Assembly (NCBI RefSeq): GCF_000013405.1
Contig: NC_007759.1
Span: 1,427,001 to 1,491,000, forward strand
Direction: 5' to 3'
DNA length: 64,000 nt
Source: Syntrophus aciditrophicus SB
GTDB lineage: Bacteria > Desulfobacterota > Syntrophia > Syntrophales > Syntrophaceae
Below the pieces are notes generated by a model. It was not told the origin of the DNA and searched no databases. It saw only the letters and a program-made list of their open reading frames with translations. Below are positions 24,124 through 34,249 of the stretch, one piece after another (the first letter of the stretch is position 1; each line of letters begins with the position of its first letter). A program made the position numbers and the translations under genes.

Positions 24124-25335
24124 CTATTTCAGCATTTGAACAGAAATGACCGATCCTTCTTCAAGGTATGCCTTGCCTTCGGGGATTGAGGCCACTGCTG
24201 TTGCGTCGGCAAGGCAGCTTAAGCGACTGCGTTTCGGCATTGGGAAAAAGTTCGGCAACTCATCATTCATTTCAAGAGTGCCGAAAAAGAAATCAGTCCA
24301 GTCAGGATCGCCCTCGCTGAGTTCAGAGGCAAGCCTCGCAGTGATTCTGGGGAGACCGGGAGATGAGTGACCGGAAAGGGCAAGAATCCCGGGCAAGGCA
24401 ATCTGGAGGAACCCCATAAGATTGGAAGGAGGGCCACCGGCAAGAATGAATACCGGCTTTTTGTCAAGAAAGCCGAGACCGGCAGCCTTGCCGGGTCCCA
24501 TGCGAATCCTATGAAAGATTTCCTTCCATCCGAGCTCTTCAAGGATCGGTGCCACCATGTCGTGGTCTCCTGTCCATGCTCCTCCGCTTGTGATCACGGC
24601 ATCTGTTTCTGCAGCCATTTTCTTCAAGGAATCAAAGAGGGCAGCATGGTCATCCTTTACAATCGTGATGCGGGTGTTCATCCTGTATATATTGCACCAT
24701 CCTGCCAAGGTCGTGATATTGCTTGCGTAGAGCTTGCCCTCTGTCAATGGGGTGCCCGGAGCGACGATTTCGTCGCCTGTGCCTATAATTCCGACAACTG
24801 GGTTTCTAAAGACAGGAACAATAGAGTGTCCCGCCGCTGCCAGGAGACCCGCCAGAATGGGTGATATTTGCTGGCCTTTACGGAGTATGCATTTCCCGAA
24901 AGCCACATCGCTGCCACGCCTCAGAATATTCTTGGGTTCGGCGAAGGCCTCGATCAGCACTTCATGGACTCCCTTTTTTACATATTCTTCGGCCACCACG
25001 CCGTCAGCTCCCGTCGGGATAGCGGCTCCCGTCAATACCCTGACCGTTGTGCCGGGTTCAACCTGAATATTGTTTTCGCCTCCCGCAGCCATGGAACCAA
25101 GGACATGAAGTCGAACCGGAGTTTCAGCCGTAGCTTTTGCTACATCATGGGACAGCACCGCGTAGCCGTCTTTACGGGATGAATCCATGGCAGGGGAATC
25201 CACCAGGGCGTGGAGGTCCGAGGCTGCTACGCGGTCAACACTGTCAATCAAGGGAACATTCTCAGCAGACAGCGGTTTTATATTTTCCAACGTCAGACAC
25301 AAGGCATCTTTAAGGCCCAGAGATATGCTTTTCAT
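24124..25335 (-). CDS. MoeA-like molybdopterin metal-insertion protein, copy 4
   Basis: A 403-residue MoeA homologue with a variant active-site segment: SPAMDSSRKDGYAVLS, in which MD and DGYAV are separated by four residues, unlike the SxMDGYAV of the other three copies. TGAAIPTGADGVV, GTGDEIVAPG, TSGGAWTGDHD and LAGGPPSNL follow, the last replacing the usual GLPGNPVS. So it is a divergent subfamily, perhaps with a different metal or cofactor form. It has its own promoter (25573-25601) and about 230 bases of leader RNA with strong secondary structure, which suggests control at the RNA level. Confidence 0.87.
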   Translation of the reverse strand: MKSISLGLKDALCLTLENIKPLSAENVPLIDSVDRVAASDLHALVDSPAMDSSRKDGYAVLSHDVAKATAETPVRLHVLGSMAAGGENNIQVEPGTTVRVLTGAAIPTGADGVVAEEYVKKGVHEVLIEAFAEPKNILRRGSDVAFGKCILRKGQQISPILAGLLAAAGHSIVPVFRNPVVGIIGTGDEIVAPGTPLTEGKLYASNITTLAGWCNIYRMNTRITIVKDDHAALFDSLKKMAAETDAVITSGGAWTGDHDMVAPILEELGWKEIFHRIRMGPGKAAGLGFLDKKPVFILAGGPPSNLMGFLQIALPGILALSGHSSPGLPRITARLASELSEGDPDWTDFFFGTLEMNDELPNFFPMPKRSRLSCLADATAVASIPEGKAYLEEGSVISVQMLK

Positions 25336-25446
25336 GGCAACTTTCGTGTTGGCAGGTTAACAAAAACAATTTTTGTGTTCAAGCGGGCCTTTTCCGGTAA
25401 GAACAGCGATGTTCCATTTCAGGAATAAGTTGAACACAGGGAAAGT

Positions 25447-25551
25447 GGGAAAGGCCGCCTTGAGGGCAAGAAAATGATCGAAAAGAGCTTACCCCCAAGG
25501 GGGATCGTCCCGATCCCGGCGGGTACCGTCCGGGTCTGACTTGCCTTTCCC
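25447..25551 (-). ncRNA. Structured leader of the MoeA copy 4 gene, candidate riboswitch
   Basis: Closing arms GGGAAAGGC (25447-25455) and GCCTTTCCC (25543-25551) pair perfectly. Inside are GGGATCG (25501-25507) with CGATCCC (25511-25517), and CCCGG/CCGGG (25515-25519 with 25530-25534) continued by CGG/CCG. GGCAAG (25465-25470) can instead pair with CTTGCC (25540-25545), competing with the closing stem. Alternative pairings between a promoter and a cofactor gene are what a riboswitch would show. I could not match it by eye to the known molybdenum-cofactor RNA. Strand is inferred from the promoter at 25573-25601. Confidence 0.5.
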
Positions 25552-25572
25552 GGGGTAAAGAAACTAAGAGAG

Positions 25573-25601
25573 TGTATATATCATCTGAGGCATAACGTCA
25601 A
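25573..25601 (-). promoter_or_regulatory. Promoter of MoeA copy 4
   Basis: On the minus strand, TTGACG (25601-25596), 17 bases, TATACA (25578-25573). This is near the sigma-70 consensus and places the start of the transcript close to 25566, upstream of the structured leader. Confidence 0.6.
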
Positions 25602-25683
25602 AACAAATTCTAATGACCACAATCAGCATTAATAATTAGTATATTTTGAAATCAGATTCGCTTCCCGGGGGAAAAATCTTTTC

Positions 25684-25710
25684 TTGACAATCACGTCTTA
25701 TCAGTATAGT
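25684..25710 (+). promoter_or_regulatory. Possible promoter of tRNA-Arg
   Basis: TTGACA (25684-25689), 15 bases, TATAGT (25705-25710). Both boxes are good but the spacing is short. It lies about 90 bases before the tRNA. Confidence 0.4.
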
Positions 25711-25802
25711 TACGAATCCTCTTGAAACTTAACAATGAAGGGCTGGTGACGGGTTTGATTCCCTTCACTAAACCCGCGTGCGTATGGATATTGACGGATT
25801 TT

Positions 25803-25879
25803 GCGCCCGTAGCTCAGCTGGATAGAGTCGCAGACTTCGAATCTGTTGGTCGTAGGTTCGAATCCTACCGGGCGTACCA
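25803..25879 (+). tRNA. tRNA-Arg, anticodon TCG
   Basis: The cloverleaf is complete: acceptor GCGCCCG with CGGGCGT (G-U closing pair), D arm GCTC/GAGT, anticodon loop CTTCGAA giving TCG, T arm GTAGG-TTCGAAT-CCTAC, and encoded CCA at 25877-25879. It reads CGN arginine codons. A protein frame across it is spurious. Confidence 0.95.
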
Positions 25880-25985
25880 TACGTATCCCGCCGGAAAAGC
25901 TGTTTTACAACATAATTCAGCATCTCCAATCCTTAAAATTCCTTTGTAAATAAATATTTGTTGACTAAGTTCATGTAGCATATTA

Positions 25986-27371
25986 ATGATGAAAAGCAGT
26001 AATAAATCTTCAGGATCATTGATTAGATTGGATAAAAAGCATATTTACATACAGACACTCGGCTGTCAGATGAATGTTCACGATTCTGAACAGATTGCGG
26101 CACTGATGGAGGAAAAAGGGTATATCTGTACGGAGGATGCAAACGAGGCGGATCTGATTATACTCAACACATGCAGCATTCGGGAAAAGGCGGCTCAGAA
26201 GGCAAAAAGTCAACTGGGGCGGTACCGAAACCTGAAGAGAAAAAAAAGAAATCTGCTCATCGGTGTGGGGGGGTGTCTCGCTCAACAACTGGGGGATGAG
26301 CTTCTTACAAAAGTGCCGGATATCGATTTTATTTTCGGTACACACAATATTCACCAGCTTCCGGATTTCATTTCCAGGATAGAAAAAAGCAGAAAAAAAA
26401 TTGTGGAAACGACTCTTCATCCCTCTACGCCGTCCATCGGTGTGTTGGCTTTGCCTTGTAATGGTCAGGTTTCAAGTTTTGTGACGATCATGCAGGGATG
26501 CAATAATTTTTGTTCGTATTGCATTGTTCCCTACGTCCGCGGCCGTGAAGAAAGTCGACCCCCGGAAGATATTATCCATGAAATCAGAATGCTGGCCGAC
26601 CACGGTGTTAAGGAAGTCACGCTTCTCGGACAGAATGTCAACTCCTATGCGAGAAAGACAAGTGGAGAGATGGGCTTTGCGGAACTGCTTCGGGAAATTG
26701 AAAAGATCAAAGGAATTGAGCGGATGCGGTTTACCACGTCTCATCCTAAGGATCTTTCCGAATTCCTCATTACTGCGTTTTCAGATTTGAGCAAGTTGTG
26801 CCACCACATTCACCTGCCTTTTCAATCAGGATCAGATCGGATTCTTGCCTTGATGAACCGTGGATATACGAAATCGGACTATCTGGCAAAAGTTGAACGT
26901 TTGAGAACAGTCTGCCCAGATATCAGTATTACTGCAGATGTCATTGTCGGATTTCCAGGCGAGTCGGACGAAGATTTCAAAGAAACAATTGACATGATGA
27001 ATCAAATCAGATTTGATAATCTTTTTTCATTTAAATATTCGGAACGGGAAGGAACCGCAGCCGTAAAAATGGACGGAAAAGTGAGCGAACCGCTCAAGCT
27101 TGAAAGGCTGCAGATTTTACAGGCACTTCAGGAACAGCATACATTGGAGAAAAACAAGGCGATGGAAGGAAAACAGGAAGACGTCCTGGTGGAAGGATTC
27201 AGTAAAAATTGCCGAAAAGACCTTACTGGACGAACATCGACGAATAAAATCGTCAACTTCAGCGGGTGTGTTGATCTTATTGGAGACATGGTGTCCGTGC
27301 TCATTAAAGAAGCCTATTTGCATTCCCTCAGGGGAGAAATGCTCTGCGAGGAGGTCGTTCATGCAAATTGA
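25986..27371 (+). CDS. miaB: tRNA-2-methylthio-N6-dimethylallyladenosine synthase
   Basis: A 461-residue radical SAM methylthiotransferase that adds the methylthio group to isopentenyl-A37 in tRNA. The N-terminal MTTase domain begins IQTLGCQMNVHDSE and has NTCSIREKA and GGCLAQ, giving the three auxiliary-cluster cysteines. The radical SAM motif is CNNFCSYC near residue 170. A C-terminal TRAM-like region carries EDVLVEG and TNKIVNF. The end overlaps the next gene by 11 bases, so the two are coupled. Confidence 0.95.
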   Translation: MMKSSNKSSGSLIRLDKKHIYIQTLGCQMNVHDSEQIAALMEEKGYICTEDANEADLIILNTCSIREKAAQKAKSQLGRYRNLKRKKRNLLIGVGGCLAQQLGDELLTKVPDIDFIFGTHNIHQLPDFISRIEKSRKKIVETTLHPSTPSIGVLALPCNGQVSSFVTIMQGCNNFCSYCIVPYVRGREESRPPEDIIHEIRMLADHGVKEVTLLGQNVNSYARKTSGEMGFAELLREIEKIKGIERMRFTTSHPKDLSEFLITAFSDLSKLCHHIHLPFQSGSDRILALMNRGYTKSDYLAKVERLRTVCPDISITADVIVGFPGESDEDFKETIDMMNQIRFDNLFSFKYSEREGTAAVKMDGKVSEPLKLERLQILQALQEQHTLEKNKAMEGKQEDVLVEGFSKNCRKDLTGRTSTNKIVNFSGCVDLIGDMVSVLIKEAYLHSLRGEMLCEEVVHAN

Positions 27372-27861
27372 AATGAAAGTGTCCGGACTGACGATTGATC
27401 CGATTACCAATACGCCGATTGTAATTCTGAAGGATTTTCAAGAGAAAAAGGTCATACCCATCTGGATCGGCATATTCGAAGCAAGCGCAATCGCCACGGA
27501 ACTGGAAAAAATCAAATTTTCCCGGCCCATGACGCATGATCTCCTTTGTGATCTTTTGAATGTTCTGGAAGCCATGGTATCCCGGATAGAAATCAATGAT
27601 GTCAGGAACAATACATTTTACGCGCACATTGTACTGGTGAAGGACGGCCATAACTATATTGTGGACTCCCGCCCGAGTGATGCCATTGCCCTCGCGTTGA
27701 GAGCGAATGCTCCCATATTTGTTCACGATAAAGTCATCGAAAAAGCCAGAAATATCGACTTCGGCCCGAATGCCGGTGACGTTGATGATCTCAAACAGGA
27801 AAAGATGAAGGAATTTCTTGAAAATCTGTCCAACGACGATTTCGGTAAGTATAAGATGTAA
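27361..27861 (+). CDS. Bifunctional nuclease family protein (DUF151)
   Basis: A 166-residue protein of the DUF151/BFN family, related to a Thermotoga fold and to plant nucleases; the function in bacteria is unclear. Visible are PIVILKD, IPIWIGIFEASAIA, the MTHDLL segment and the DSRPSDAIALALR signature. Start ATG 27361 lies inside the end of miaB. MiaB next to a DUF151 gene is a common deltaproteobacterial pairing. A hairpin at 27913 ends the unit. Confidence 0.9.
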   Translation: MQIEMKVSGLTIDPITNTPIVILKDFQEKKVIPIWIGIFEASAIATELEKIKFSRPMTHDLLCDLLNVLEAMVSRIEINDVRNNTFYAHIVLVKDGHNYIVDSRPSDAIALALRANAPIFVHDKVIEKARNIDFGPNAGDVDDLKQEKMKEFLENLSNDDFGKYKM

Positions 27862-27912
27862 AATTCCTCATTTCATATAGAAAATAAAGAAGGATATTTC
27901 GTGTGCCATCCG

Positions 27913-27950
27913 TGTATGGGCGGGGTCATGCCTCGCCCATACATTTATTT
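27913..27950 (+). terminator. Terminator after the miaB unit
   Basis: TGTATGGGCG (27913-27922) pairs with CGCCCATACA (27934-27943), followed by TTTATTTT. Confidence 0.8.
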
Positions 27951-28147
27951 TGGCTGGAAGCCGGCGCCTATTAATCTACTGCGACAGGGTGCCTCCGGAT
28001 ATTGAGCCTTCGTGAAAACCGCGGGTGTTTAAAAATGCGGAATCAGCGCTGCAGGCAGTTCATAAAACCATATGGTCAGTGAGCCCGTTGATTATTGATG
28101 AATAGATCTTTTACGGGAAAATTGATAAAGACTCCTTGAGGCGATGA

Positions 28148-29080
28148 ATGGATGAGCTAATCAAAGAATTTGATCGTTACATGGACTTGGAGAGAAATCT
28201 CTCAACGCACACACGAAAAAATTATTTAAGCGACTTAAATCAATTCAAAATATATCTTGAAGAAAATCATCGTGTTCCAACCGAATTAAAAACAGAGGCC
28301 TGGCAGAATGTAGATTATATGATGGTAAGAGCGTTTCTTGGGGCTCTCTATCGGCGCAGAGTCAAGAAAGTGACGATAGCCCGGAAACTGGCTTCTCTTA
28401 GAGCTTTTTTCAAATATCTGCATCAGAAGAGAAAAATTCAATGCAATCCACTGGAAGCCGTTTCGACTCCTCGGACGGAAAAGTATATTCCCGCAGTTCT
28501 TTCAGTTGATGAAATCTTTGTCCTGCTGAATCTTCCTTTCCCGGAGGATGTTTTTGGCTTGAGGGATCGAGCGATTCTGGAGCTCTTTTATTCCAGCGGC
28601 ATTCGAGTCAGTGAGCTGACAGGAATCAATGAGGAGGATATGGATTTTTCTCAGGGACTGATCAGAATCCGCGGTAAAGGGAAAAAAGAGAGGATTGTAC
28701 CCATAGGCCAACCGGCAAGTGAGGCTGTCCAGCGCTATATGATGAAAAAACCTGGGAGTGAAACGTCGGGAAAGGCGGTCGCTACTTGTCCCGTACCCCT
28801 GTTTGTGAATCGCAGGCAAGGGCGGTTATCTGCACGCAGTGTGGCGAGAATTTTGAGCAAATACGTTTCCATGAGCGGTCTTCAAAAGCAAATCAGTCCC
28901 CATACGCTGCGACACAGCTTCGCCACCCATCTTATGGATGCAGGGGCTGATCTGCGGTCTATTCAAGAGCTTCTTGGCCATGAAAGTTTGTCGACAACTC
29001 AGAAATATACCGCAGTCAGTGTGAACAGGCTGATGGCCGTCTATGACAGGGCTCATCCAAAGGCCCGGGGAGGTCACTGA
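28148..29080 (+). CDS. xerC: Tyrosine recombinase XerC/XerD type
   Basis: A 310-residue tyrosine recombinase. An N-terminal SAM-like DNA-binding domain ([13 protein letters not shown]) is followed by the catalytic domain with SSGIRVSEL (first Arg), the [13 protein letters not shown] strand, [11 protein letters not shown] (His and second Arg) and [13 protein letters not shown] (Tyr nucleophile). It would resolve chromosome dimers at dif together with a partner. It stands upstream of hslV-hslU, as codV does in Bacillus, so XerC is preferred over XerD or a phage integrase. Confidence 0.9.
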   Translation: MDELIKEFDRYMDLERNLSTHTRKNYLSDLNQFKIYLEENHRVPTELKTEAWQNVDYMMVRAFLGALYRRRVKKVTIARKLASLRAFFKYLHQKRKIQCNPLEAVSTPRTEKYIPAVLSVDEIFVLLNLPFPEDVFGLRDRAILELFYSSGIRVSELTGINEEDMDFSQGLIRIRGKGKKERIVPIGQPASEAVQRYMMKKPGSETSGKAVATCPVPLFVNRRQGRLSARSVARILSKYVSMSGLQKQISPHTLRHSFATHLMDAGADLRSIQELLGHESLSTTQKYTAVSVNRLMAVYDRAHPKARGGH

Positions 29081-29087
29081 AAGAAAA

Positions 29088-29681
29088 ATGCAGAAAATGA
29101 GAGGGACAACCATAGTTGCGGTTAAGCACAAAGGTAAAGTCACGGTGGCCGGTGACGGGCAGGTCACTCTGGACGTGACGGTCATGAAACACGGGGCCAG
29201 GAAGGTCAGGAGACTCTACCACGACGAGGTGATCGTCGGATTTGCCGGAACAACAGCGGATGCCTTTACGCTGTTTGATCGCTTCGATTCCAAACTGGAG
29301 CAATATAACGGGAATCTCCTGCGTGCCGCGGTGGAACTGACAAAAGATTGGAGGACGGACCGGATTCTGCGGCATCTCGAAGCCCTGATGATTGCCGTGA
29401 GCAGGGATCATTTTCTTATGATCTCCGGAAATGGCGATGTGATCGAATCTGATGACGATGTCATGGCCATTGGCTCCGGCGGACCATATGCCCTGGCTGC
29501 AGCCCGCGCCATGATCCGGTATTCTGATTTGCCGGCAACGGAAATCGCCAGGGAAGCGGTTCAAATTGCTTCAGAAATCTGCATTTATACAAATGACAAC
29601 ATCACGGTAGAAGAACTGGATACCGAACAGGAAAGCGAACCGGTAGAGAAAAAAACACGGAGAATAAAGCCCCGGGGGTAG
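29088..29681 (+). CDS. hslV: ATP-dependent protease peptidase subunit HslV
   Basis: The peptidase of the HslUV (ClpYQ) protease, a proteasome-beta-like threonine peptidase. [21 protein letters not shown] holds the catalytic Thr, exposed by removing the short N-terminal [14 protein letters not shown] and SGNGDVIE follow. Start ATG 29088 gives a short propeptide; ATG 29097 is also possible. GGGAGG lies 13 bases upstream. The C-terminus is extended by about 20 charged residues beyond the E. coli enzyme. It precedes hslU by 24 bases. Confidence 0.95.
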   Translation: MQKMRGTTIVAVKHKGKVTVAGDGQVTLDVTVMKHGARKVRRLYHDEVIVGFAGTTADAFTLFDRFDSKLEQYNGNLLRAAVELTKDWRTDRILRHLEALMIAVSRDHFLMISGNGDVIESDDDVMAIGSGGPYALAAARAMIRYSDLPATEIAREAVQIASEICIYTNDNITVEELDTEQESEPVEKKTRRIKPRG

Positions 29682-29705
29682 ATAGTCGCCGGAAGGAGGC
29701 TGTTC

Positions 29706-31088
29706 ATGTCATCAAATTCATTAACACCTGCGGAAATCGTCGAAAAGCTTGATCAGCATATTATTGGGCAGGCCGATGCCAAGCGTGCGGTTGCCATTGC
29801 CCTGAGAAACCGCTGGCGGCGTCAGAATGTGCCCGATGAACTCAGGGACGAAATCGCTCCGAAGAACATCATCATGATCGGACCGACAGGCGTGGGAAAG
29901 ACGGAGATAGCTCGAAGGCTGGCCAAGATCGATAATTCTCCTTTCCTCAAGGTGGAAGCCTCGAAGTTCACCGAAGTGGGATATGTGGGGCGGGATGTGG
30001 AATCCATGATCCGTGATCTGGTGGATCTGGCCGTGAACATGGTTAGAGAGGAGGAGCAGGAAAAGGTCCTTGCTCGGGCAGCAGAGATTGCCGAGGAAAG
30101 GCTTCTGGATCTTCTGCTGCCTCCAAAGCCCGTTGAGCGGAATGTTGATGAGATGATGGCCGATCATTCCCAGTTGCCGGAAAAAAGCGAACAGGCCAAG
30201 CCCTACGATTCAACAAGAGAAAAACTGCGCCGTCTCCTGCATGACGGAAAGCTGAATGGCCGCTATGTGGATCTGGAATTGACCGAGACACGCAGCGCAC
30301 CAATGATTGAAATCTTTTCTTCATCGGGCGTTGAAGATCTGGGGCTGAACCTTAAGGAAATGTTTGGGAACATGCTTCCGCAGAAGAAAAAAATCAGCCG
30401 CGTCAATGTTACAGAGGCATTGGAAATTCTGACGGAAGAAGAGGCCCAGCGTCTTGTGGATATGGATAAGGTTACCCGGACGGCACTCGATCGGGTGGAG
30501 CAATCAGGAATTATTTTTCTCGATGAAATTGATAAAGTTGTGGGGAGTGACACTCCTTCAGGACCGGATGTATCCCGGGAAGGGGTCCAGCGCGATCTTT
30601 TGCCCATTGTCGAAGGGTCAAATGTTAATACCCGGTATGGCATGGTCCGAACCGACCATATCCTTTTTATAGCCGCCGGCGCCTTCAGTTCTTCCAAACC
30701 ATCGGATCTCATCCCCGAACTCCAGGGAAGATTTCCAATCCGTGTTGAATTGGATTCTCTGGGGAAGGAGGAGTTTATCCGGATTCTCAAAGAACCCAAC
30801 AACGCCCTGATCAAACAGTACACGGAAATGATGGCAACCGAAGGGGTTTCGCTCTTTTTTACAGATGATTCCATTGCTGAAATTGCCGACGTCGCCGCTG
30901 TTGTCAATGAAAGAACAGAAAATATCGGTGCGAGGCGGCTGTATACGATCATGGAGATTCTCCTGGAGGATATTTCCTTCAATGCCCCAGGGTTATCAGG
31001 GCAAAAAGTTGTTATCGATGAGCAATATGTTGAAGACAAACTTTGCGATATAATTGAAGACGAAGATCTCAGCCGTTACATCCTGTAA
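29706..31088 (+). CDS. hslU: ATP-dependent protease ATPase subunit HslU
   Basis: The unfoldase of HslUV, 460 residues. Walker A is [13 protein letters not shown], Walker B LDEIDK, the sensor region is RFPIRVEL, and the C-terminal hook ends LSRYIL, which inserts into HslV pockets. The I-domain between residues 110 and 240 is present. GGAGG precedes the ATG. Complete by length. Confidence 0.96.
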   Translation: MSSNSLTPAEIVEKLDQHIIGQADAKRAVAIALRNRWRRQNVPDELRDEIAPKNIIMIGPTGVGKTEIARRLAKIDNSPFLKVEASKFTEVGYVGRDVESMIRDLVDLAVNMVREEEQEKVLARAAEIAEERLLDLLLPPKPVERNVDEMMADHSQLPEKSEQAKPYDSTREKLRRLLHDGKLNGRYVDLELTETRSAPMIEIFSSSGVEDLGLNLKEMFGNMLPQKKKISRVNVTEALEILTEEEAQRLVDMDKVTRTALDRVEQSGIIFLDEIDKVVGSDTPSGPDVSREGVQRDLLPIVEGSNVNTRYGMVRTDHILFIAAGAFSSSKPSDLIPELQGRFPIRVELDSLGKEEFIRILKEPNNALIKQYTEMMATEGVSLFFTDDSIAEIADVAAVVNERTENIGARRLYTIMEILLEDISFNAPGLSGQKVVIDEQYVEDKLCDIIEDEDLSRYIL

Positions 31089-31170
31089 CTTGCCTTTTTC
31101 CTGGCTTTGCAGCATGGGGTGATGCCTGAGATTTATTATTTGAAGATATATTAATGAGGATGGAGTCATA

Positions 31171-32061
31171 ATGAACACGATAGAAAAACCCACGGAAAAG
31201 GCGGAGATCCTGCTGGAAGCGCTTCCTTACATCCGTCGCTTTTACAACCGAACCGTTGTCATCAAATACGGCGGACACGCCATGGTGGATGATGAACTGA
31301 AGCAATCTTTTGCCAAAGATGTCCTGATGATGAAATATATCGGAATCAATCCCGTGGTCGTTCATGGAGGAGGACCGCAGATCGGCTCTTTTCTTAAAAA
31401 ACTGGGTAAAGACTCCAAATTCATCCAGGGAATGCGGGTAACAGACGAAGAAACCATGAACATTGTCGAAATGGTTCTCGTAGGCAAAGTCAACAAGGAA
31501 ATCGTCGGTCTTATCAACCATGCTGGGGGCAAAGCCGTGGGCCTGAGCGGCAAGGACGGCAGTCTCATTCGGGCGGAAAAGTATTACCTCAGTGCGGAGA
31601 AGGCAAAGGATACTCCACCGGAAATCATTGATATCGGACTTGTGGGCAAGGTTAAGGAAATTAATGCGGATTTGATTACATCCCTTGTCCGCGACGGCTT
31701 CATTCCAGTCATTGCCCCAACCGGAGCCGGAGACAGTGGGGAGACCTATAACATCAATGCCGATATTGTGGCAGGCGCCATAGCCGCCGCCCTCAAGGCG
31801 GAAAAACTGATTCTGCTGACAGATGTAGCGGGCGTATTGAATAAACAGGGCGAATTGATCAATACCATGAACAATATGGAGGCACTCGAAATGATTCATG
31901 AAGGTGTCATCGAAGGCGGCATGTTCCCCAAAGTAAAATGCTGCATGAAGTCATTGAGGGAAGGGGTACGCAAGGCTCATATCGTTGACGGACGGCTGAA
32001 ACATGCCATTCTGCTGGAAATGTTCACCGATAAGGGAATTGGAACGGAACTCGTACTGTAA
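31171..32061 (+). CDS. argB: Acetylglutamate kinase
   Basis: A 296-residue amino-acid kinase, the second step of arginine synthesis (N-acetylglutamate to its phosphate). KYGGHAM and HGGGPQI hold the nucleotide- and substrate-binding glycines; GLSGKDGS and LLTDVAGV complete the fold. It starts a run of five arg genes in the same direction. The N-terminal extension before KYGG is of the hexameric, possibly arginine-inhibited type. Confidence 0.95.
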   Translation: MNTIEKPTEKAEILLEALPYIRRFYNRTVVIKYGGHAMVDDELKQSFAKDVLMMKYIGINPVVVHGGGPQIGSFLKKLGKDSKFIQGMRVTDEETMNIVEMVLVGKVNKEIVGLINHAGGKAVGLSGKDGSLIRAEKYYLSAEKAKDTPPEIIDIGLVGKVKEINADLITSLVRDGFIPVIAPTGAGDSGETYNINADIVAGAIAAALKAEKLILLTDVAGVLNKQGELINTMNNMEALEMIHEGVIEGGMFPKVKCCMKSLREGVRKAHIVDGRLKHAILLEMFTDKGIGTELVL

Positions 32062-32137
32062 TTACTTGCGGAAGGCGGTTCAAAGGACGGATTTCAAAAA
32101 CTGGATAATGGAAACTCGCCCTTGGGAGGGATAGGGA

Positions 32138-33328
32138 ATGACAACAGAGGAACTGATTGCGCTTTCTGAAAAGAATATCATGGGAACCTATCGCCGTTTT
32201 CCTATTGTTCTGACCAGGGGAGAAGGCGTTCGGGTCTGGGACAGAGATGGTAAAGAATATCTCGACTTTGTAGCCGGCATAGCGGTCTGCAGTCTGGGGC
32301 ATTCTCACCCGGCCGTGGTCGAGGCCATCAAACGGCAGGCCGAAACCCTCATGCATGTATCGAATCTCTATCATATCGAGCCGCAGATTCACTTTGCCGA
32401 CCAGCTCGTGAAGCATTCTTTCGCAGATAAGGTATTTTTCTGCAACAGCGGCGCTGAAGCCAATGAAGGAGCAATCAAGCTTGCACGCAAATACGCTTTT
32501 GAAAACATGGAGCCCGGCCGCTGCGAGTTGATTACTATGAAAGATTCTTTTCATGGAAGAACATTGGCAACGATTACTGCTACGGGTCAGAAAAAGTTTC
32601 AGGTTGGTTTTGAGCCCTTGCCGGAAGGGTTCAATTATGTCCCTTTCAACGACCTTGCTGCTCTGGAGGGGGCGGTGACGGAGCGGACATGCGGCGTTCT
32701 CCTCGAACCCATTCAGGGAGAGGGCGGTGTTCGAATGCCTGACAGGCATTACCTGAGAAAAGTAAGGGAGTTATGCGATGACAGGGGCATTCTGATGATC
32801 CTCGACGAAGTGCAGGTCGGCATGGGACGCACCGGACATTTATTTGCTTATGAACACGATTCGGTGACACCGGATATCATGACACTGGCCAAGGCGTTGG
32901 GAAACGGCTTCCCAATTGGCGCCGTGCTGGCGACTGACCGGGTTGCATCCTCTTTCGTCCCGGGAAGCCATGCCTCCACCTTCGGAGGAAATCCACTCGC
33001 CATGGCTGCAGGACTTACCGTAATGGAAACTCTCCTTGAGGGAGATATCCTGGAGAATTGTCGGCGATCAGGGAGATACTTTCTTGAAAGTCTCGAAAAT
33101 TTAAAGAGGAAATATCCGTTTGTGAAGGAAGTCCGAGGACGGGGATTGATAATTGGAATGGAACTGACTGCTGAGGGAACCGATATTGTCCGTTCCTGCA
33201 TGGAAAAGGGGCTGCTGATCAACTGCACGAGCGGAAATGTTTTGCGCTTTATTCCGCCGTTGATCATAACGGAAGCGGAAGTGGATCGGGCGGTTGAAAT
33301 ACTGGACAGGGCGATGGGAGAACGATGA
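32138..33328 (+). CDS. argD: Acetylornithine aminotransferase
   Basis: A 396-residue PLP enzyme that makes N-acetylornithine from the semialdehyde with glutamate. FCNSGAEANEGAIKLAR, DEVQVGMGRTG and the PLP lysine in TLAKALGNGFPIGA are clear. The subgroup also acts in lysine synthesis in some bacteria. The stop codon overlaps the argF start (ATGA), so translation is coupled. Confidence 0.94.
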   Translation: MTTEELIALSEKNIMGTYRRFPIVLTRGEGVRVWDRDGKEYLDFVAGIAVCSLGHSHPAVVEAIKRQAETLMHVSNLYHIEPQIHFADQLVKHSFADKVFFCNSGAEANEGAIKLARKYAFENMEPGRCELITMKDSFHGRTLATITATGQKKFQVGFEPLPEGFNYVPFNDLAALEGAVTERTCGVLLEPIQGEGGVRMPDRHYLRKVRELCDDRGILMILDEVQVGMGRTGHLFAYEHDSVTPDIMTLAKALGNGFPIGAVLATDRVASSFVPGSHASTFGGNPLAMAAGLTVMETLLEGDILENCRRSGRYFLESLENLKRKYPFVKEVRGRGLIIGMELTAEGTDIVRSCMEKGLLINCTSGNVLRFIPPLIITEAEVDRAVEILDRAMGER

Positions 33329-34233
33329 AAAAGGATCTGTTAAGCATCTATGATCTTGAAGCAGGAGATTTTAAGGCTATTTTTGAGAAAGCCCGGCATC
33401 TCAAGTCGGTGCATGAGCAAGGGGTGGCCTACACTCCTCTGAAGGGGAAAACGCTGGGAATGATTTTTGACAAATCTTCAACCAGAACGAGGATTTCTTT
33501 CGAAGTCGGCATGTATCAGCTCGGCGGTCTGGCTCTTTTTCTCAGCAATCGGGACACACAGCTCGGACGGGGGGAAACGGTTGCCGACAGCGCCCGGATT
33601 ATGTCACGCTACCTCAATGGAATCATGATTCGCACCTTCTCTCACCTCATCATTGAAGAATTTGCCGCCCATGCCACCATCCCGGTGATCAACGGCCTGA
33701 CGGATCTGCTGCATCCCTGTCAGATCCTGAGCGACCTCTTTACGATCATTGAGAAAAAAGGGAGTTACGAGAGGTTGAAAATCGTTTATGTGGGCGACGG
33801 GAACAACATCGCCAATTCCTGGATCAACGCTGCAGCCAGGCTCCCATTCCATTTGGCGCTTTCCTGTCCGGAAGGATATGATCCGGATTCCGGGATTCTC
33901 GACCGCGGGGTGAAGGAAGCAAAGGAGGGGGTGTCTCTCATGCGCGATCCGTATGAGGCCGTAAGGAATGCCGACGTCGTCTATACCGATGTCTGGGCCA
34001 GCATGGGACAGGAAGCGGAACAGGAGGCGCGGGCCAGAGTCTTCCGGCCTTATCAGATCAATGAGGCTCTGCTTTCTCCGGCAAAAAAGGACGCCATCGT
34101 CATGCATTGCCTTCCCGCGCACCGGGGTGAAGAAATTACCGCGGCAGTTCTAGATGGCCCCCGGTCGGTCATCATCGATCAGGCGGAAAACCGTCTGCAT
34201 GTTCAGAAAGCGATACTGGAAATTTTAATTTAG
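33325..34233 (+). CDS. argF: Ornithine carbamoyltransferase
   Basis: A 302-residue enzyme converting ornithine and carbamoyl phosphate to citrulline. Carbamoyl-phosphate site [18 protein letters not shown], ornithine site DVWASMGQE and [10 protein letters not shown] are all intact. It shares its first bases with the argD stop. Confidence 0.96.
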   Translation: MKKDLLSIYDLEAGDFKAIFEKARHLKSVHEQGVAYTPLKGKTLGMIFDKSSTRTRISFEVGMYQLGGLALFLSNRDTQLGRGETVADSARIMSRYLNGIMIRTFSHLIIEEFAAHATIPVINGLTDLLHPCQILSDLFTIIEKKGSYERLKIVYVGDGNNIANSWINAAARLPFHLALSCPEGYDPDSGILDRGVKEAKEGVSLMRDPYEAVRNADVVYTDVWASMGQEAEQEARARVFRPYQINEALLSPAKKDAIVMHCLPAHRGEEITAAVLDGPRSVIIDQAENRLHVQKAILEILI

Positions 34234-34249
34234 TGAAAGGAGAAGAAAA

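Noticed and set aside
25722..25949. 75-codon frame across the tRNA-Arg gene
   Set aside because: The sequence is explained by the tRNA; such frames across tRNAs are well-known annotation errors.
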